A DNA stretch of 64,000 nt from Endothia cerciana (lineage: Eukaryota > Ascomycota > Sordariomycetes > Diaporthales > Cryphonectriaceae). Numbering within the stretch: the first letter of the stretch is position 1; each line of letters begins with the position of its first letter. Under the pieces are notes generated by a model that was not told the origin of the DNA, searched no databases, and worked only from the letters and a program-made list of their open reading frames with translations. Where the stretch lies: positions 95,762 to 159,761 of the forward strand of contig JALRMH010000066.1 of NCBI GenBank assembly GCA_026119935.1, read 5' to 3'. This document shows positions 24,701 through 35,954 of the stretch, piece after piece. The translations under genes and the position numbers were made by a program.

Positions 24701-25032
24701 TGTTATTAGCCAGCCCTAACCTGGGTACGCTATCGACATTGGAGGTGCAGCAAACTACTAGTGCTTGTCAGCAAGTGGAGGATGCTATTGGAAGACCCTA
24801 TCCAAATCAATTGCAGCTTAAGTCTGCCCCAACTGTGGACCTCCGTTCCGCAGTTTTCCAGCTCATTATCAAATCTGCAAAAGCCATATATTATATATAT
24901 ACATGAGAGGACCGCCGTATCCCTGGCCGGGCCACTCTCGACCGCCCACAGTCGACGTGGATGAACACGTAGGAGCGAGTGTCGAGGACACGTATCCAGC
25001 ACAACCCGTCCTTCCAAGCCCCCTTTCGCACC
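21707..25032. other. long gene-poor region
   Basis: About 3.3 kb with no gene I can support. It contains a short GA repeat (about 22868-22882), a 14-C run followed by A- and purine-rich DNA (23538-23612), and short open frames on both strands without family motifs. A minus-strand pair of frames near 21728-22322 begins with hydrophobic residues but shows no conserved pattern. Confidence 0.5.
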
Positions 25033-26337
25033 TCAGGCAAAACTCTTCGCACTATATTCGTACTTCGATTGTACCATGTCTCCGCTCTCCGAGGACCACC
25101 CCTCGGACGTGACTGAGTAATCCTGCGTGACGGTGACCACGTGCTCGGACGAGCTGCCGCTCTGGGAGTCGGCATGGCGCATATAGCCCTTGCGGCTGGA
25201 GTCGAGGCCCATGGCACGCAGCTCCGTCGAGTTCGACTTGCTTGCCGACTTGCTCTGTGCTTGGTCCTGAAACATTTTAAACAGGGTGCGGACCATGGGC
25301 AGCGACCCAGCGATGAGGGCCGTGTCGCACTCGATGACGGTCCACAGGATGATGTCACCCATTCCCACTATGTAAAAGAACAGGTTGCACAGTCAGCTCA
25401 GCTCTGGTGCTCAAGTCCCATTATATAGAGCGCTCTTACCCATATAGTTAGACGTCGCGAAATACGCCGTAGCATAGGGAAGTCTGACAATCGTTGCGAT
25501 TGAGGCGAGTATACCAAGGGACAAGACGGCAATGACAGCCCGCTTTTTCTCCTTGCCCATCTGGATGTCTTTGATGATGATGAAGGGCAATATCGCCGTC
25601 GTGATATCAGTGATGAGGTTGAAGCCGGAAATGATGAATGTAATAGCAACGGTAATCATGCTAGTAACGCAAGTCCCCGCCACTTCTCCCCATGAGGCTG
25701 CGATTGGCCGGCACTGCAAGATGACATACAGCTGTACGAAGACGGTCGAGACGACCGAGACGCCAATTAGAACCCAGAGGATGAACCGGTGCCGTTTGTT
25801 TACTGCTATTCGCAATAGTGTTATGCAGATACTGCATTTGATGAAAACGTAACCGCTGAGGAAAAAGCATTGCCAGAGGAAAATAGTCTGTTGCAGCGCA
25901 GGTGTTAGATCCTGAGCGTCTAGACCCTCTCGGAGTTGATAGATGTTGAAGTGGATAATTACCTTCAGGCCTTCCATGTATACCACGCCTGTAGGTCCGC
26001 CGGGAATTTCGTCGTCTGAAGAGCCTAGTCCAGTATGCGCGCCATAGATTATGACCGCGTTATGAACCATATTAATTGCCTTGCATTCGTCGCTTGTTAG
26101 CGACCGAGCTCAGACACCAAGAACCCAGGCATTCTTGAAGGATATAGTGGAGACACTGCTACCTACCCAGCCGACACACATGAGGGCATCCTCCACTGCA
26201 AACTTCCTGGATCTTGTTCGCGCCAACACTCGAAGAGCAAGGACGATCGTCGATAGTAGCGAGAATGCCAACGTGACTCCATAGATACTTGCTGCCAGGC
26301 CGGTTGGCGTGATGGCGTGCCACCCTGCTGGCGCCAT
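25033..26337 (-). CDS. rhodopsin-domain (SAT4/PTH11-like) seven-TM membrane protein
   Basis: Three exons, 26337-26167, 26079-25440 and 25367-25033, give 381 aa with phase-consistent GT-AG introns. The protein has an extracellular N-terminus and TM1 at about 14-38. The following loop has the family-typical RKFAVEDALM. Five to six more hydrophobic helices follow, with LLRIAV(N) and LQCRPIAASW segments seen in this fungal membrane family. The cytosolic tail is about 100 residues, Ser-rich and hydrophilic. Relatives are plasma-membrane or receptor-like proteins of largely unknown ligand. The start at MAPAGWHAI was preferred; an in-frame ATG 51 nt upstream would add MPSACYLISFYLKSPAK. Its position at the edge of the metabolic block is suggestive but does not prove membership. 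Confidence 0.82.
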
Positions 26338-27778
26338 CTTCGCAGGTGACTTTAAGTAGAACGAGATTAGGTAGCAGGCTGAAGGCAACGACGGGTAGAA
26401 TTCCTGACCAGAGAAATCAAATCATAAGGTGAGGAATCAAAGAAAGCCAGACGCGAAGCAAACCAAAAAAAACGCAGAAAATGGTAAGGGTTATACAAGC
26501 TTCTGTCCGTTAAAGGGTCGTCGAGAATACGGCGTCGATCCAGGTTTGTTGCCCACCAAATTACGGTCATTCCAAAGGGGGATTCCATCCCAGTCCAGGC
26601 CAGGCCCCAAAACAGTTTTGGTCCCATCGGGGATGCCCCAACCCTGGTGTCGCTTGCAGGCAGGGGACGGGTTAGGTCTCATAGATGGTCCGCGCAGCAG
26701 GCTGTTTCTGGCCACCATGTACAGTCTAGCAGCATCATTTACTAATTAGTGATTTCATCATCCTGACACTGTTTGCCTTGTGCCCCAGACAGGCTTCTAC
26801 ACCCGCGATCTGTAATCCAATCGGGAGTGAACAGCCCTGTTTGTCATTGAACTTTAAAAGTCATAACAGCCAGGACTCTCCTGAGATCATCCTATAATTA
26901 CCTACACATATCCAGTCTCAATAAATTGGCATGGGGATCATCCGGTATCTTGCTAGGGGTTGTTGGTGCCACCGAGGCCTCGAGGCCGGCGTCTTCATAG
27001 AATTAGAACATGCCATCGTGCGACTATGCTTCATATCTATGTTGAAACGTACTCTCCGCCGCGAAAGGGGCTTGCAGGCTCGAGACTCTAGGGATCCAGA
27101 GACCAGGGTATGTTAGACCCGGCTGTGCCGGTGCCAATCAACAGGTGACAGACCGACTTCCTGCAAGTGATACGTCGAATATCATGAGTCGGGTACGCAC
27201 GATAGCTACCTGGGTCTTGTTCAGGGGCTCATCGATCCCAATTTCCTTGATCCTTTTCTTCTAGAACCAGCTTCCACGCCGAATCCTTGCGGTCCTTTAT
27301 CCACAAGGCTGTCTAGCAGGACCCTCGCGAGCACTGATTCTGGCTGGCACAAGGAGGGCATACTCAGCTGTGGTCAGAGCGTGGGCTGTTCTTTTTAGTA
27401 TGAAGCATCTGATAAGTTTCCATGCTTGGCCATGTGGTGTCGTGACATATCCATTCCCCACCAATACGTATACCAATCCCGCACCTCCAAATCGTACGAG
27501 CCTGCTCGGAATGCAGACCAGAACGGGCAGGCGCTGGCCTTCAGATCCGGTACAGGGAGATACAACAGTCCAAGGTGGCTGAAACAGCAAGCGAGTGATC
27601 GCTGTTGCAGTACACAGTAGAGGATATTGGTGACCGAGACTGTAATGAGGTCAGTTCCCAAGATCAACCTCCAGGAACGAACGTGAGAAGGTCAGAAGAT
27701 CGATTTGCGAATAAGGTGAATATCTAGGAATATGCGTGCAGAATGAGGCCTTGTCCCCGGTGCAATACATGCAGGTGC
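26338..27778. other. intergenic region, possible degraded coding DNA
   Basis: About 1.4 kb between the membrane-protein gene and the first SDR. Minus-strand frames at 27297-27667 contain fragments vaguely reminiscent of an oxidoreductase. They are broken by stops and no motif is secure. No RNA gene or repeat was seen. Confidence 0.4.
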
Positions 27779-28874
27779 TCATGCCAGGCGCATACCCTTC
27801 GTCTTGAGTTGTTCCCACAGCTTCTCCTCCTCGACCAAGATGTTTTTCCCACTGAACTCGCCCTCCAGGTCAATAGGCGGCAGGAGAGCCTGGTACGGGA
27901 CAGTCCGTACTCGGACGTCAGATTTCCCGCTCCCGTGCTTCGCAAACTGCATGCCCTCGACAACATCTCCATTCCCATACTGCTCCTCGGTTACTAGGCG
28001 AAGCATAATCTCTCCACACTCGGTAGCTGTCATATTCATATCCTGTTCCCTCACCTTACCCGTGCAGTGATCTGCCAAGACGGCGGGGGTGAACGTTGTA
28101 GCCGGGCACATACACGCAACCCGGATACCGAGGCGAGCTTTCATCTGCGCCAGGGACAGGGTGAAAGCGGCCAGTCCGCCCTTGGACGTGTTATACAACG
28201 GCGTACCGATGCTAGGGAGATAAGCGCTCATGGAGGCCACGAGAAGGAGATTGCCGGCGATCTTATTCGACAGCCAATAGTCGAGAGCGATCTGTGTAAA
28301 ACGGATGGGGCCCGTCAGGTTGACCGCCAGAATGTGGTAGAACTGACCATTAGGGTCATCCTTCGCAAGTGGCGAGATACCGGGGGGGTGCCAGAAGGCG
28401 GAACTCGGAGGCTCCCTAGACATTTTGGGATTCTCCGCTTAGCAGCAGTCCATGACCCTCGATTTGGCATTGGTGGGGCGAGTAAGTAGGTAGGTCAAGA
28501 CGTACCAGATACCGGCACCGGGACAAAGCAGGTCGATCCTGGGAAAGGTCTTCAAGGCAAACTCCCAAGTCTGGGAGATAGAGCTCCAGTTGGACTGATC
28601 GCACACATGGTACAAGGCAGAAGGGCCTTTGGGGGCCGGGTGTGGAAACTTGGCGATTAGGGCCTTTGCTTCATCTCGCAACGCAATGTCCGCAAAAATG
28701 ACAGAGCATCCAGAAAGAAGGAGCTGCTCAGCAAAAGCGAGATTGATGCCTGATTCAGAGAAATGAGCACTTGGTCGGGGTGAGACTTGCAAGCGAGGGA
28801 AGGAATGCGGCGTCACACTTACCACTGCCAGCGCCAGTCACGATGGCAAATTTTCCCTTGACGTCGAAAGACAT
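27779..28874 (-). CDS. short-chain dehydrogenase/reductase (SDR)
   Basis: Three exons, 28874-28823, 28749-28506 and 28415-27779, give 310 aa. The start MSFDVKGKFAIVTGAGSG holds the NAD(P)-binding TGxxxGxG motif, split by intron 1. Intron 2 (GTACGT...TCTAG) joins CPGAGIW to EPPSSAFW, giving the NxAG-like region with Cys in place of Asn. The catalytic triad is visible as Ser at about 160, Tyr173 and Lys177 (YNTSK). The C-terminal extension after about 260 is specific to fungal SDRs related to 15-hydroxyprostaglandin dehydrogenase-like enzymes. It oxidises an alcohol or reduces a ketone of unknown identity. It is placed next to the UbiA gene, divergently. Confidence 0.85.
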
Positions 28875-29035
28875 GTTGAGCGGTCGGAATAGTATCTCCA
28901 AGAGCAGTGCGGAATGTCAAGAACACGAGATGCCAAGAAAATGATCTGGCGGGGGTAGAAATATGATAAGGACGAGGTTCAAGACATGGAATATGGATAT
29001 CTCTTGCAAAAAGCGGTGTAAATTTTCATCTATCA

Positions 29036-29047
29036 AAACAACAACAC

Positions 29048-29079
<32 letters not shown>

Positions 29080-29081
29080 AA
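29036..29081. repeat. (CAA)n microsatellite
   Basis: An imperfect run of AAC/CAA trinucleotides, about 15 units, within the SDR upstream region. A second short run of ATA units lies at about 29284-29301. Confidence 0.9.
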
Positions 29082-29764
29082 GCACCGAAAAACCAGTGAC
29101 GTGTAGATCCGGAGTCCCCGTCACTGAAAGTGTTTGCCTCCGTTCCATGTCACTGATGGGGACAAAGTAATGGGGACAAAGACAACGCATACTGCTAATC
29201 GATGGCGCACCATGACCACACACAATACATTTGCAATGCAAATGCATAATATTTCTTACGAAAATCAATGATTACTTGCTAAATATAATAATAATAATAA
29301 TTTCACTTCACGCTAGCTAAAAGTATACCTAAATACATACATAGCGCGTAAAATAGGCATGCGGACTCTGTGCGAATACTCTAACCGAGGGGCAAAATGT
29401 TTCAGGGCAAATTCTATGTATTACGCTACAGAGAGAAGAGAAGAGATATGGCTGGTGCAAGCAAAGGCTGCGAGGTCTAGTCTAGGGCAGGTGGTTGGCT
29501 GCAACCTGCACGGGCCACACAGTGGTGGGCCCTTGCACATAAAACCTTTGCCTGGAGGTTGGACAAAAACCCCTCGCTGCGATCGTTCCGCGACCCTCCC
29601 GCGGTCTCTCCTCGTTGCGTCCTGAAAAATTACTTGCTAACTAGCTGTTCTGCCTTTGTTTAAATTGATATGCCTCCTTTCCTAACACTCTTATTAGCTA
29701 CACTAGTATTTAAACTACTTGATTATATCAACTGTAGTTCGAGTCTGAAGGTTGGAGTAGATAG

Positions 29765-29922
29765 CATCTCCCCTGAATGCTTAGGTCTTTGCTGCTCACG
29801 GTAGCGAACTGTGGTCCTTCCCCCTGATCGCTTGGGATCCTGCTACCAACGGTGGGGACTTGTGATATCTTCCCCCTAAATGCTTGGGATTTTGCCACCC
29901 ACAGTGGAGAATTGAGATCCTT
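29765..29922. repeat. three-copy ~52-bp minisatellite
   Basis: Three diverged tandem units begin near 29765, 29816 and 29868 (51-52 bp apart). Each starts with a CCCCTGA/CCCCTAA-like core, then GCTTGGG or GCTTAGG, then a (C)GGTGG-like core. They lie 360-520 bp upstream of the UbiA start. On the minus strand the units stay open as a 66-codon frame, but I see no evidence that it is translated. Confidence 0.75.
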
Positions 29923-30282
29923 CGGCAACTTTGAGAGAGACCCAACAAACTCCTTTACAGTTTCTCCGTAGGTGATGATCTGAATTGCGATGGATTCGAT
30001 CCCTACGCCAAACCGAGGGGCTTCTCATCCTCGCGACTCAACGCATGATCATCGTCAATGTCCGTAGCGAATACGGTGTGTAACTACATAGTGCAGGACC
30101 ATGACGGAGGGATAGCTTCGTAGTTAAAATAAGACCCTCTTCCAATCCATAGGCCATCATAAACAAGAAGGAAGATTCCGCGTGCCATCGCATCTTTTCT
30201 TTCCAGGCTGAATACAACATCAGTGGTGCCATTTCGATACCTGGCCTTACTCAGTCCAGATCTTCATCCAGCAGATAATACG

Positions 30283-31353
30283 ATGGCCCGGAAACCCGAT
30301 TCCTCTTTCGATGACAAAAAGGCGCGGCCGGTAAAGACCTGCGGTCATGACATAGAGATCGACCACGGGGTGCGTTCGGTTAACCAGAAATTCCTTCAAC
30401 TGAATAGTGCCTCTTCAAATACGCTGACCATTTGACAGCCGCTCCAGCGAGTCTGGAAGGCTTTGAGCCTAGCCCATCTCATTACTGAAAGCAACATTAA
30501 AGCCTATGTCCAGCCAGTCGTCCTCTTCGCAATGCTAAGTGTTGCTTCTGGCGGTGTCACCACCTGCAGCAACCCGGACACAAGCCACGCAAGCCTGGAA
30601 TACCTAGCCAAGGCATTTCCACCTGTCACGCTATATGTATGGCTCTACGTGTTCCACTTCGATCTTAGCAACCAGAAAGCACCTGAGTCCATCGAAGAGG
30701 ACCGCATGAATAAGCCGTGGCGCGCTATCCCCTCGGGCCGACTGACGGTCGAAGACGCAGAGAAATGGTACCTGGCTGCGACGGCCCTGCTGCTTGTAGC
30801 CACAGGGGCCTGGCTAGGCGGCTTCCCCGAAGCGCTGGCATTCATGGCTGAGACGTGGATATATGACTCGGCTTCCGGGTCAAGCTTCTGGTGGGCTAAG
30901 AACATCATCAACGCACTGTTTTACTCGACGGGTCAACTGGGCGCAACGCGTGTCGCGGCTCAGTTTGGTTTGGGATGCGAGATAACCCGCTTTGGACTCG
31001 AGTGGTGTGCCCTGCTTTGTCTGATGACCTTGACGACGGTACAGATCCAGGATCTCAGAGACCAGGAGGGAGATGGCGCGCGCGGAAGGAAGACTATGCC
31101 GCTAGCAGTTGGCGATGGGCGCTGTCGCTGGATCACGGCCCTTTTCATCTTGTTCTGGTCGATTGCATGCCCTTTTTATTGGGTAGGAAGCCGTATTAGC
31201 GCCGCCTATGTGTTGCCGGTCCTGGTTGGAAGCGTTATAGCGGCACGAGTTCTGAGGCTTAGGAGTGTGGAGGACGATCGAAAAAGTTTCCACTATCATA
31301 CCTTGATATGGTTGCCAGTCCTGTACTCGGTTCCACTACTGAGCAGATTTTAG
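30283..31353 (+). CDS. UbiA-superfamily membrane prenyltransferase / terpene cyclase
   Basis: Two exons, 30283-30369 and 30439-31353, give 333 aa. The GTGCGT...GACAG intron keeps phase. The ATG at 30283 is supported because the longer open frame has no ATG near its start. About eight hydrophobic helices are visible. The first UbiA active-site region sits at about 107-129 (NQ...IEEDRMNKPWRAIPSG) and the second at about 234-241 (DLRDQEGD, then ARGRKT). The first motif lacks the canonical NDxxDxxxD aspartates but keeps the family frame and the RxxPSG end. The second fits DxxDxxxD. Fungal relatives with this degenerate form include UbiA-type terpene cyclases such as the fumagillin-pathway enzyme. 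Substrate prenylation or cyclisation of a prenyl diphosphate is therefore possible. I take it as the likely scaffold-forming enzyme of the block. Confidence 0.85.
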
Positions 31354-34333
31354 CTTTATTGTTGGCCTCCAGAGATGGGTGTTGTTCATTCTTCCCGTAG
31401 AGTACTGGGAAGGTTGACAACCTCACCAAGATGGCCATACCTGTACCAATGATGTAGAAACGTGTATGGTGTGTGTATAGTGAGGAATACAATTGTGTTG
31501 AGACGTGGCAGCATTGCAGTGGTTGAGGGTTATGTGACGAGATAGGTGTTAATTATGACCTAGGTTCAACATGCAGGTCGGAAGAACAGGCCGGGCAACG
31601 GAACAATACGGCGCTATGAATCCAGCCACCCCCCTCCCCGAGCTTTATACTATGTAAGGCTGACAGGAAAGGCTACTCGCACAGTTCGTCTCTAATCTCT
31701 CGATCCTGTTGCAAGAATGGGGGCTTGCCTCAGCCTTGCCCCAATCATCAGGTCGAAGGTTCTATCCCCACCAATCGGAGTGTTTCCTGCTAGCTTACAA
31801 CGGTCACAATTCCGTGTAGATAAGCTCAGTCTTGCGGCCCTTGGTTCTTGCCGACTTTGAGCATTCCGGGCAATCTGGGAGTCACAAGTCCGCTGCCATG
31901 GAACTCGGGAATCGTCATCTGCGGAGTATCTTGAGCCATGCTTATTGCACTTAGCTCTCCCAGGCCAGGCCTCAGTTGGAATCAGTTGCTACCGACACTA
32001 TGGATATGATTGGTCTCAGGCACTGAATTTGCTCTCGGCATCATCAGCGCCAGCACTTGAAGATCTCACCTCGTCCAAACCGTTGCAAGGCCGAATGTCT
32101 GCAAATTCGGGCGAACCTAGCAAATACAACGCCATTGAAGGTACACTTAGATTTGCTTGTGTCTCTTCTGGTCTCAGGTTATATTCTCAAGGTCATGATT
32201 CCTGCGTCCTCCTAGCGAACCTCGCATACCTTTCCTGTGTCTAGAGTCGCTTCCTTCTGCCCGCCTCTCGTTGTGCTAGACTCATCAATCAGGGCGTTCC
32301 TACGCTTTTCGCCAGGCCCTAACCTGGTCCGTTGTCCTGGCTTGTTTCCACACAGTTACTACACTACAACGAGCCTTGTTTTATGTGCTCGTTGCTCGCT
32401 CGATCCTGGAGATGGCTGTTCCAGTATAGGAAGGGATGGTGAGGATTGATTTCTTAAACAACGTCAAGACAGACCAAGGCAGACTGAGTGCTCGTTAGGT
32501 CTACAGACATGTTAACAGGGAAGGACTCGCGCGGTCCTGCAAGGCCCCAAAAGGTCCAAAAAAAAATCAGACGAGGTATAGCATAGAATGGGTAAGGAAG
32601 GAATTTGAGAAGGCGCAGGAGAGAAGCAGAGGAGCTGGGTGTGCTCATAGGGTTAGGGGGGTCATGGGGAGAAAAGTTTTCTGCGCTGCTCTCGTTGTGG
32701 GTGGCTCAAAAACGGTGGTGAGCTCCAGCTGTTCGGGCCCTCCCTCCTTTCTCTTCCTCCGCTTCTCTCCTTGCGCTCGACATCGACAATCACACATGTA
32801 CGTATGCACCTTTAATACTAATCTCCCCATCAGAATCGGGCACTTGGCCCTACACAATCCAGATACAGCTTCAGATCATCATCACCTGGAGCCGTTCTCT
32901 TTGGCGCCCCTAGGCATTGGAGCATCTGCCTGCGGCGTTGCAGCTCGCCTTCACCCAAGTCCACCACGGATCACGCAGATGACCACGCGTGCCTATCATC
33001 GCCGACAATGGTCTCCTTTCAGTGGCACACGTCGAGAAGAGAGAGCGAGTTTTGGGTGTAAGTGCTCCATCGTTCTCCCATCAGCTCCCCACTGCCTATT
33101 GCCCAAGCAACTTCACCAAGGTCATCCGTGTCTAACGGGTGGGGTGCGACTCTCTGGGCCCTTGTTCAGTCAGGACTTGGATCCCATCTTCACCCACTAC
33201 ATCCATCTCTTGCTCCTAAGCACCTTCATCGGGGACGCCCGCCTCTTTCAAATGCGGCATTGGAGCCACCGAACCTCTTCTCGACGACCCTTCTGTCGGC
33301 CACTTCTCCAGCGTCGAATGCGGACCAAACCCAGACCAGACCTTCATCAACCACTGTCCCTGTGCCCACACATCACTACAAGACAAACACGAAATATTCA
33401 TCGTTGGCAAGGAGAAGGGAGAAGAAGAGGGAGAAGAGCCGGCGAGCGCGCCAGCGCAAAGCCGAGAGGCGTGTAAGTATAGAGTACACACCTAAAACCC
33501 ATAGGTATACAAATATATACTAATTGTAGTCTAGAATAATTTGGCGTTGAGCGGCTTGCCTAGTTGCTTCTATTCTTGAGTTTTCTCTCTCTTTATTTGT
33601 TTTATTTTTCCCTTTTTTTTTTTAACCCCCCCCCCCCAAAAATCCTAATAATAATCACCAATTAATTATTAGTTAGCTTTTGTTCAAATGAAAAGACAAG
33701 ATCAAAGGCTGCATATCAAGTCGAACGGCTCATTTTAGCCTCTTTCCTCCACCCTAAACTTTAACACGAATATTGGAATGTTTGAAGACCCCTGGATTTT
33801 TGTTGACTGCCTGGTCCACCACAGGCTGTTGGGCGGATAGGCTTTCTGGAGTGGGGGTGATCCGATGGGTACTACATGCTTCCGGGTTCTTAACCGAAGG
33901 GCTGCAATCCTGCTCAGATTCCCCCGGCGAGGGATTCGTTTACCTGCATTCGGCAATATGGCCAGGATGACAGGAACGGGAAGCTACCGAAAATCTGGGG
34001 AAATCGTGGGGGCAGCCGCCGGGCCGCCGGCGACTTTTCCAGGGGGGGCGGGGGGTGGCAGTACATTATCCGATGCCAACGCGGCACCTCGCAGCGAATG
34101 GCATACCAGTTAATTTACAATGGGTGCCGCGGGGACTGGGGTGTCCTGAGCCCCAGTGTTGGTACCGGTGCGTCGTGACATATCCTTGGCCAACATCTCG
34201 CAGGCCCCTTGTCCGTTGTATATGAATGCTCCAGATGTGGGTTAAGAACTCACTCCACTCGTATACCCGCTGCCTCCCTCTTGTCACACCTATCCTCGTT
34301 TGCCGTAACCTCCAACGCAGCTACGCACGCACG
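31354..34333. other. long intergenic region upstream of the dioxygenase gene
   Basis: About 3 kb with no supported gene. Overlapping frames at 32664-33523 are low-complexity and lack motifs. The stretch holds a T run plus a 12-C run (33626-33637). Close to the dioxygenase gene there is a GC-rich stretch containing AGCCGCCGGG at 34014-34023, discussed as a possible regulatory motif. The frame of the dioxygenase remains open upstream to 34226. Confidence 0.5.
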
Positions 34334-35353
34334 ATGTCGACCACACAGAACGGCAACACGAACGGCGCAGGCGCCGGCTCGAAGAAGTCCCAGTATGACC
34401 CGACTTTCACGGATGGCGTCATCGCGGCCACGGGACCCAAGGCCAGCCCCCGTATGCGCCAGGTCATGGCCTCGATGATCCGGCACGTGCACGACTTCGC
34501 TCGCGAGAACGACATCACCGTGTCCGAGTGGATGCAGGGTGTCGAGATGCTGAACTGGGCCGGCCAGATGTCGGATGACAGGCGCAACGAGACACAGCTC
34601 CTCTGCGACGTCATCGGGCTCGAGTCGCTGGTCGACGAGATCACGAACAAGCTGCTGGTCGGGGCCGACTACGAGAGCACCAAGTCGGCCATCCTGGGGC
34701 CGTTCTTCCGGAAGGACACGCCGCCCACCGAGAACGACGCCAGCATCATCAAGACCATGCCGCCGGATGGGGAGGTCACGTTTATGCATGGCGTGGTCAC
34801 GGACGCGGCCACGGGCGAGCCGATCGAGGGCGTCAAGGTCGATATCTGGCAGTGCTCCACGAACGGCCTGTATGAGCAGCAGGATCCTGACCAGGCAGAG
34901 TTCAACCTGAGAGGCAAATTCACGACGGACAAGAACGGGTACTACGGCCTGTACTGCATCAGGCCAGTGCCTTACCCGGTCCCATATGACGGTATGTAGC
35001 CCACCATCACATTGGCGAGGGGTCGCTTGTACTGACGCCCATCAGGCCCAGCCGGCAAACTGCTGCAGCTGTTGGACCGCCATCCATTCCGACCGGCTCA
35101 TATTCATATCATGGTATGTCTTCCGACTGAAAAATCCCCCAGGATCGTGGAGCTGATAATCATACAGGCTGGCAATGGCAAATACGCACCATTGGTCACA
35201 CAAATCTTTGATAGGAATACCAAGTATCTGGAGGACGACTCGGTGTTTGCTGTCAAGGATGACCTCGTCGTTGATTTCAAGCCCATCGAAGGGAACCCGA
35301 AGGCTACATTGGAGTTAGAGTATGATATCCGTCTTGCTGTGGCAAAGTCGTGA
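34334..35353 (+). CDS. intradiol ring-cleavage dioxygenase (catechol / hydroxyquinol 1,2-dioxygenase type)
   Basis: Three exons, 34334-34991, 35046-35113 and 35168-35353, give 303 aa. The N-terminal dimerisation/linker domain (about 25-115) is followed by the beta-sandwich catalytic domain. The four Fe(III) ligands are visible: Tyr180 (NGLYE), Tyr214 (PVPYP), His238 and His240 (RPAHIH). The spacing matches the family, and the PYDGPAGKLL...RHPFRPAHIH block is intact. Such enzymes open catechol, hydroxyquinol or related rings between the hydroxyls to give muconate or maleylacetate. The substrate is not decidable from sequence. An in-frame ATG at 34226 would add 36 residues ending near RSYARTM, which could be a mitochondrial presequence. 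MSTTQNG is preferred. Confidence 0.93.
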
Positions 35354-35954
35354 TGCTGAGATGGAATTGTGTTGACGAGGTTGCCCAAGTGCCGGATGGC
35401 GTTGTGTAACAGTCCATATTATGCCGCATTCAGTGTATCTATCTCTCCCTGCTTGAAAATCTATTTAGCGACGTGCTTATTTTCATATTCCTTCCCATCA
35501 GAAGTGTACTTGCATAGACTAGCCTCCTGATGTTCGGTCAGTGTTCCCATCGCTGTTGTAGTTCACGAGGCTAATCTAAGGCAAACGAAGACTGTAGACG
35601 AGCTCTGACCTCCTTACACCATCTAGCATAGTCGGTGAGACGGGGAGTCGATGGACGGTATGTCAGCACCAAGGGGATCGGTTTTGCAGAATACAGTAAC
35701 GAGGAATTCCATGACAATGTCAAGGTTTGCTTCACGTTCGTGCGAGGCCGTCCTCTATAGCAGGATACAGACCACAGATCATTCTCGTCCAGCTGGAGGT
35801 GGTCACCCCTTCCGAGAGCTGCGACACCCATGGTCTACCATAATGAAGCGGTCCTACAAGGAGAACCCTGCTGTTGCGCTAACGCTGAGAATAAGCTTAA
35901 TATATATGAAATGAGACGTATCAGACCAAACACTAAAGCGAGCCTTGAACGACC
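35354..35954. other. convergent 3' intergenic region
   Basis: Six hundred bases between the convergent dioxygenase and FMO genes. No open frame with family features and no repeat was seen. It presumably contains both 3' UTRs and termination signals. Confidence 0.5.

Larger units (their letters stand above)
28875..30282. other. AT-rich divergent intergenic region with repeats
   Basis: About 1.4 kb between the divergent SDR and UbiA genes. It contains CAA/ACA and ATA microsatellites and a three-copy ~52-bp minisatellite, listed separately. No gene was recognised. It must carry both promoters. Confidence 0.6.

Noticed and set aside
27297..27667. Possible P450-like remnant on the minus strand
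   Set aside because: A few residues resemble N-terminal P450 text, but stops interrupt it and the heme Cys region is absent.
32664..33523. Overlapping 153-270-codon plus frames before the dioxygenase
   Set aside because: No motif, low-complexity composition, no splice support; not reported as a gene.
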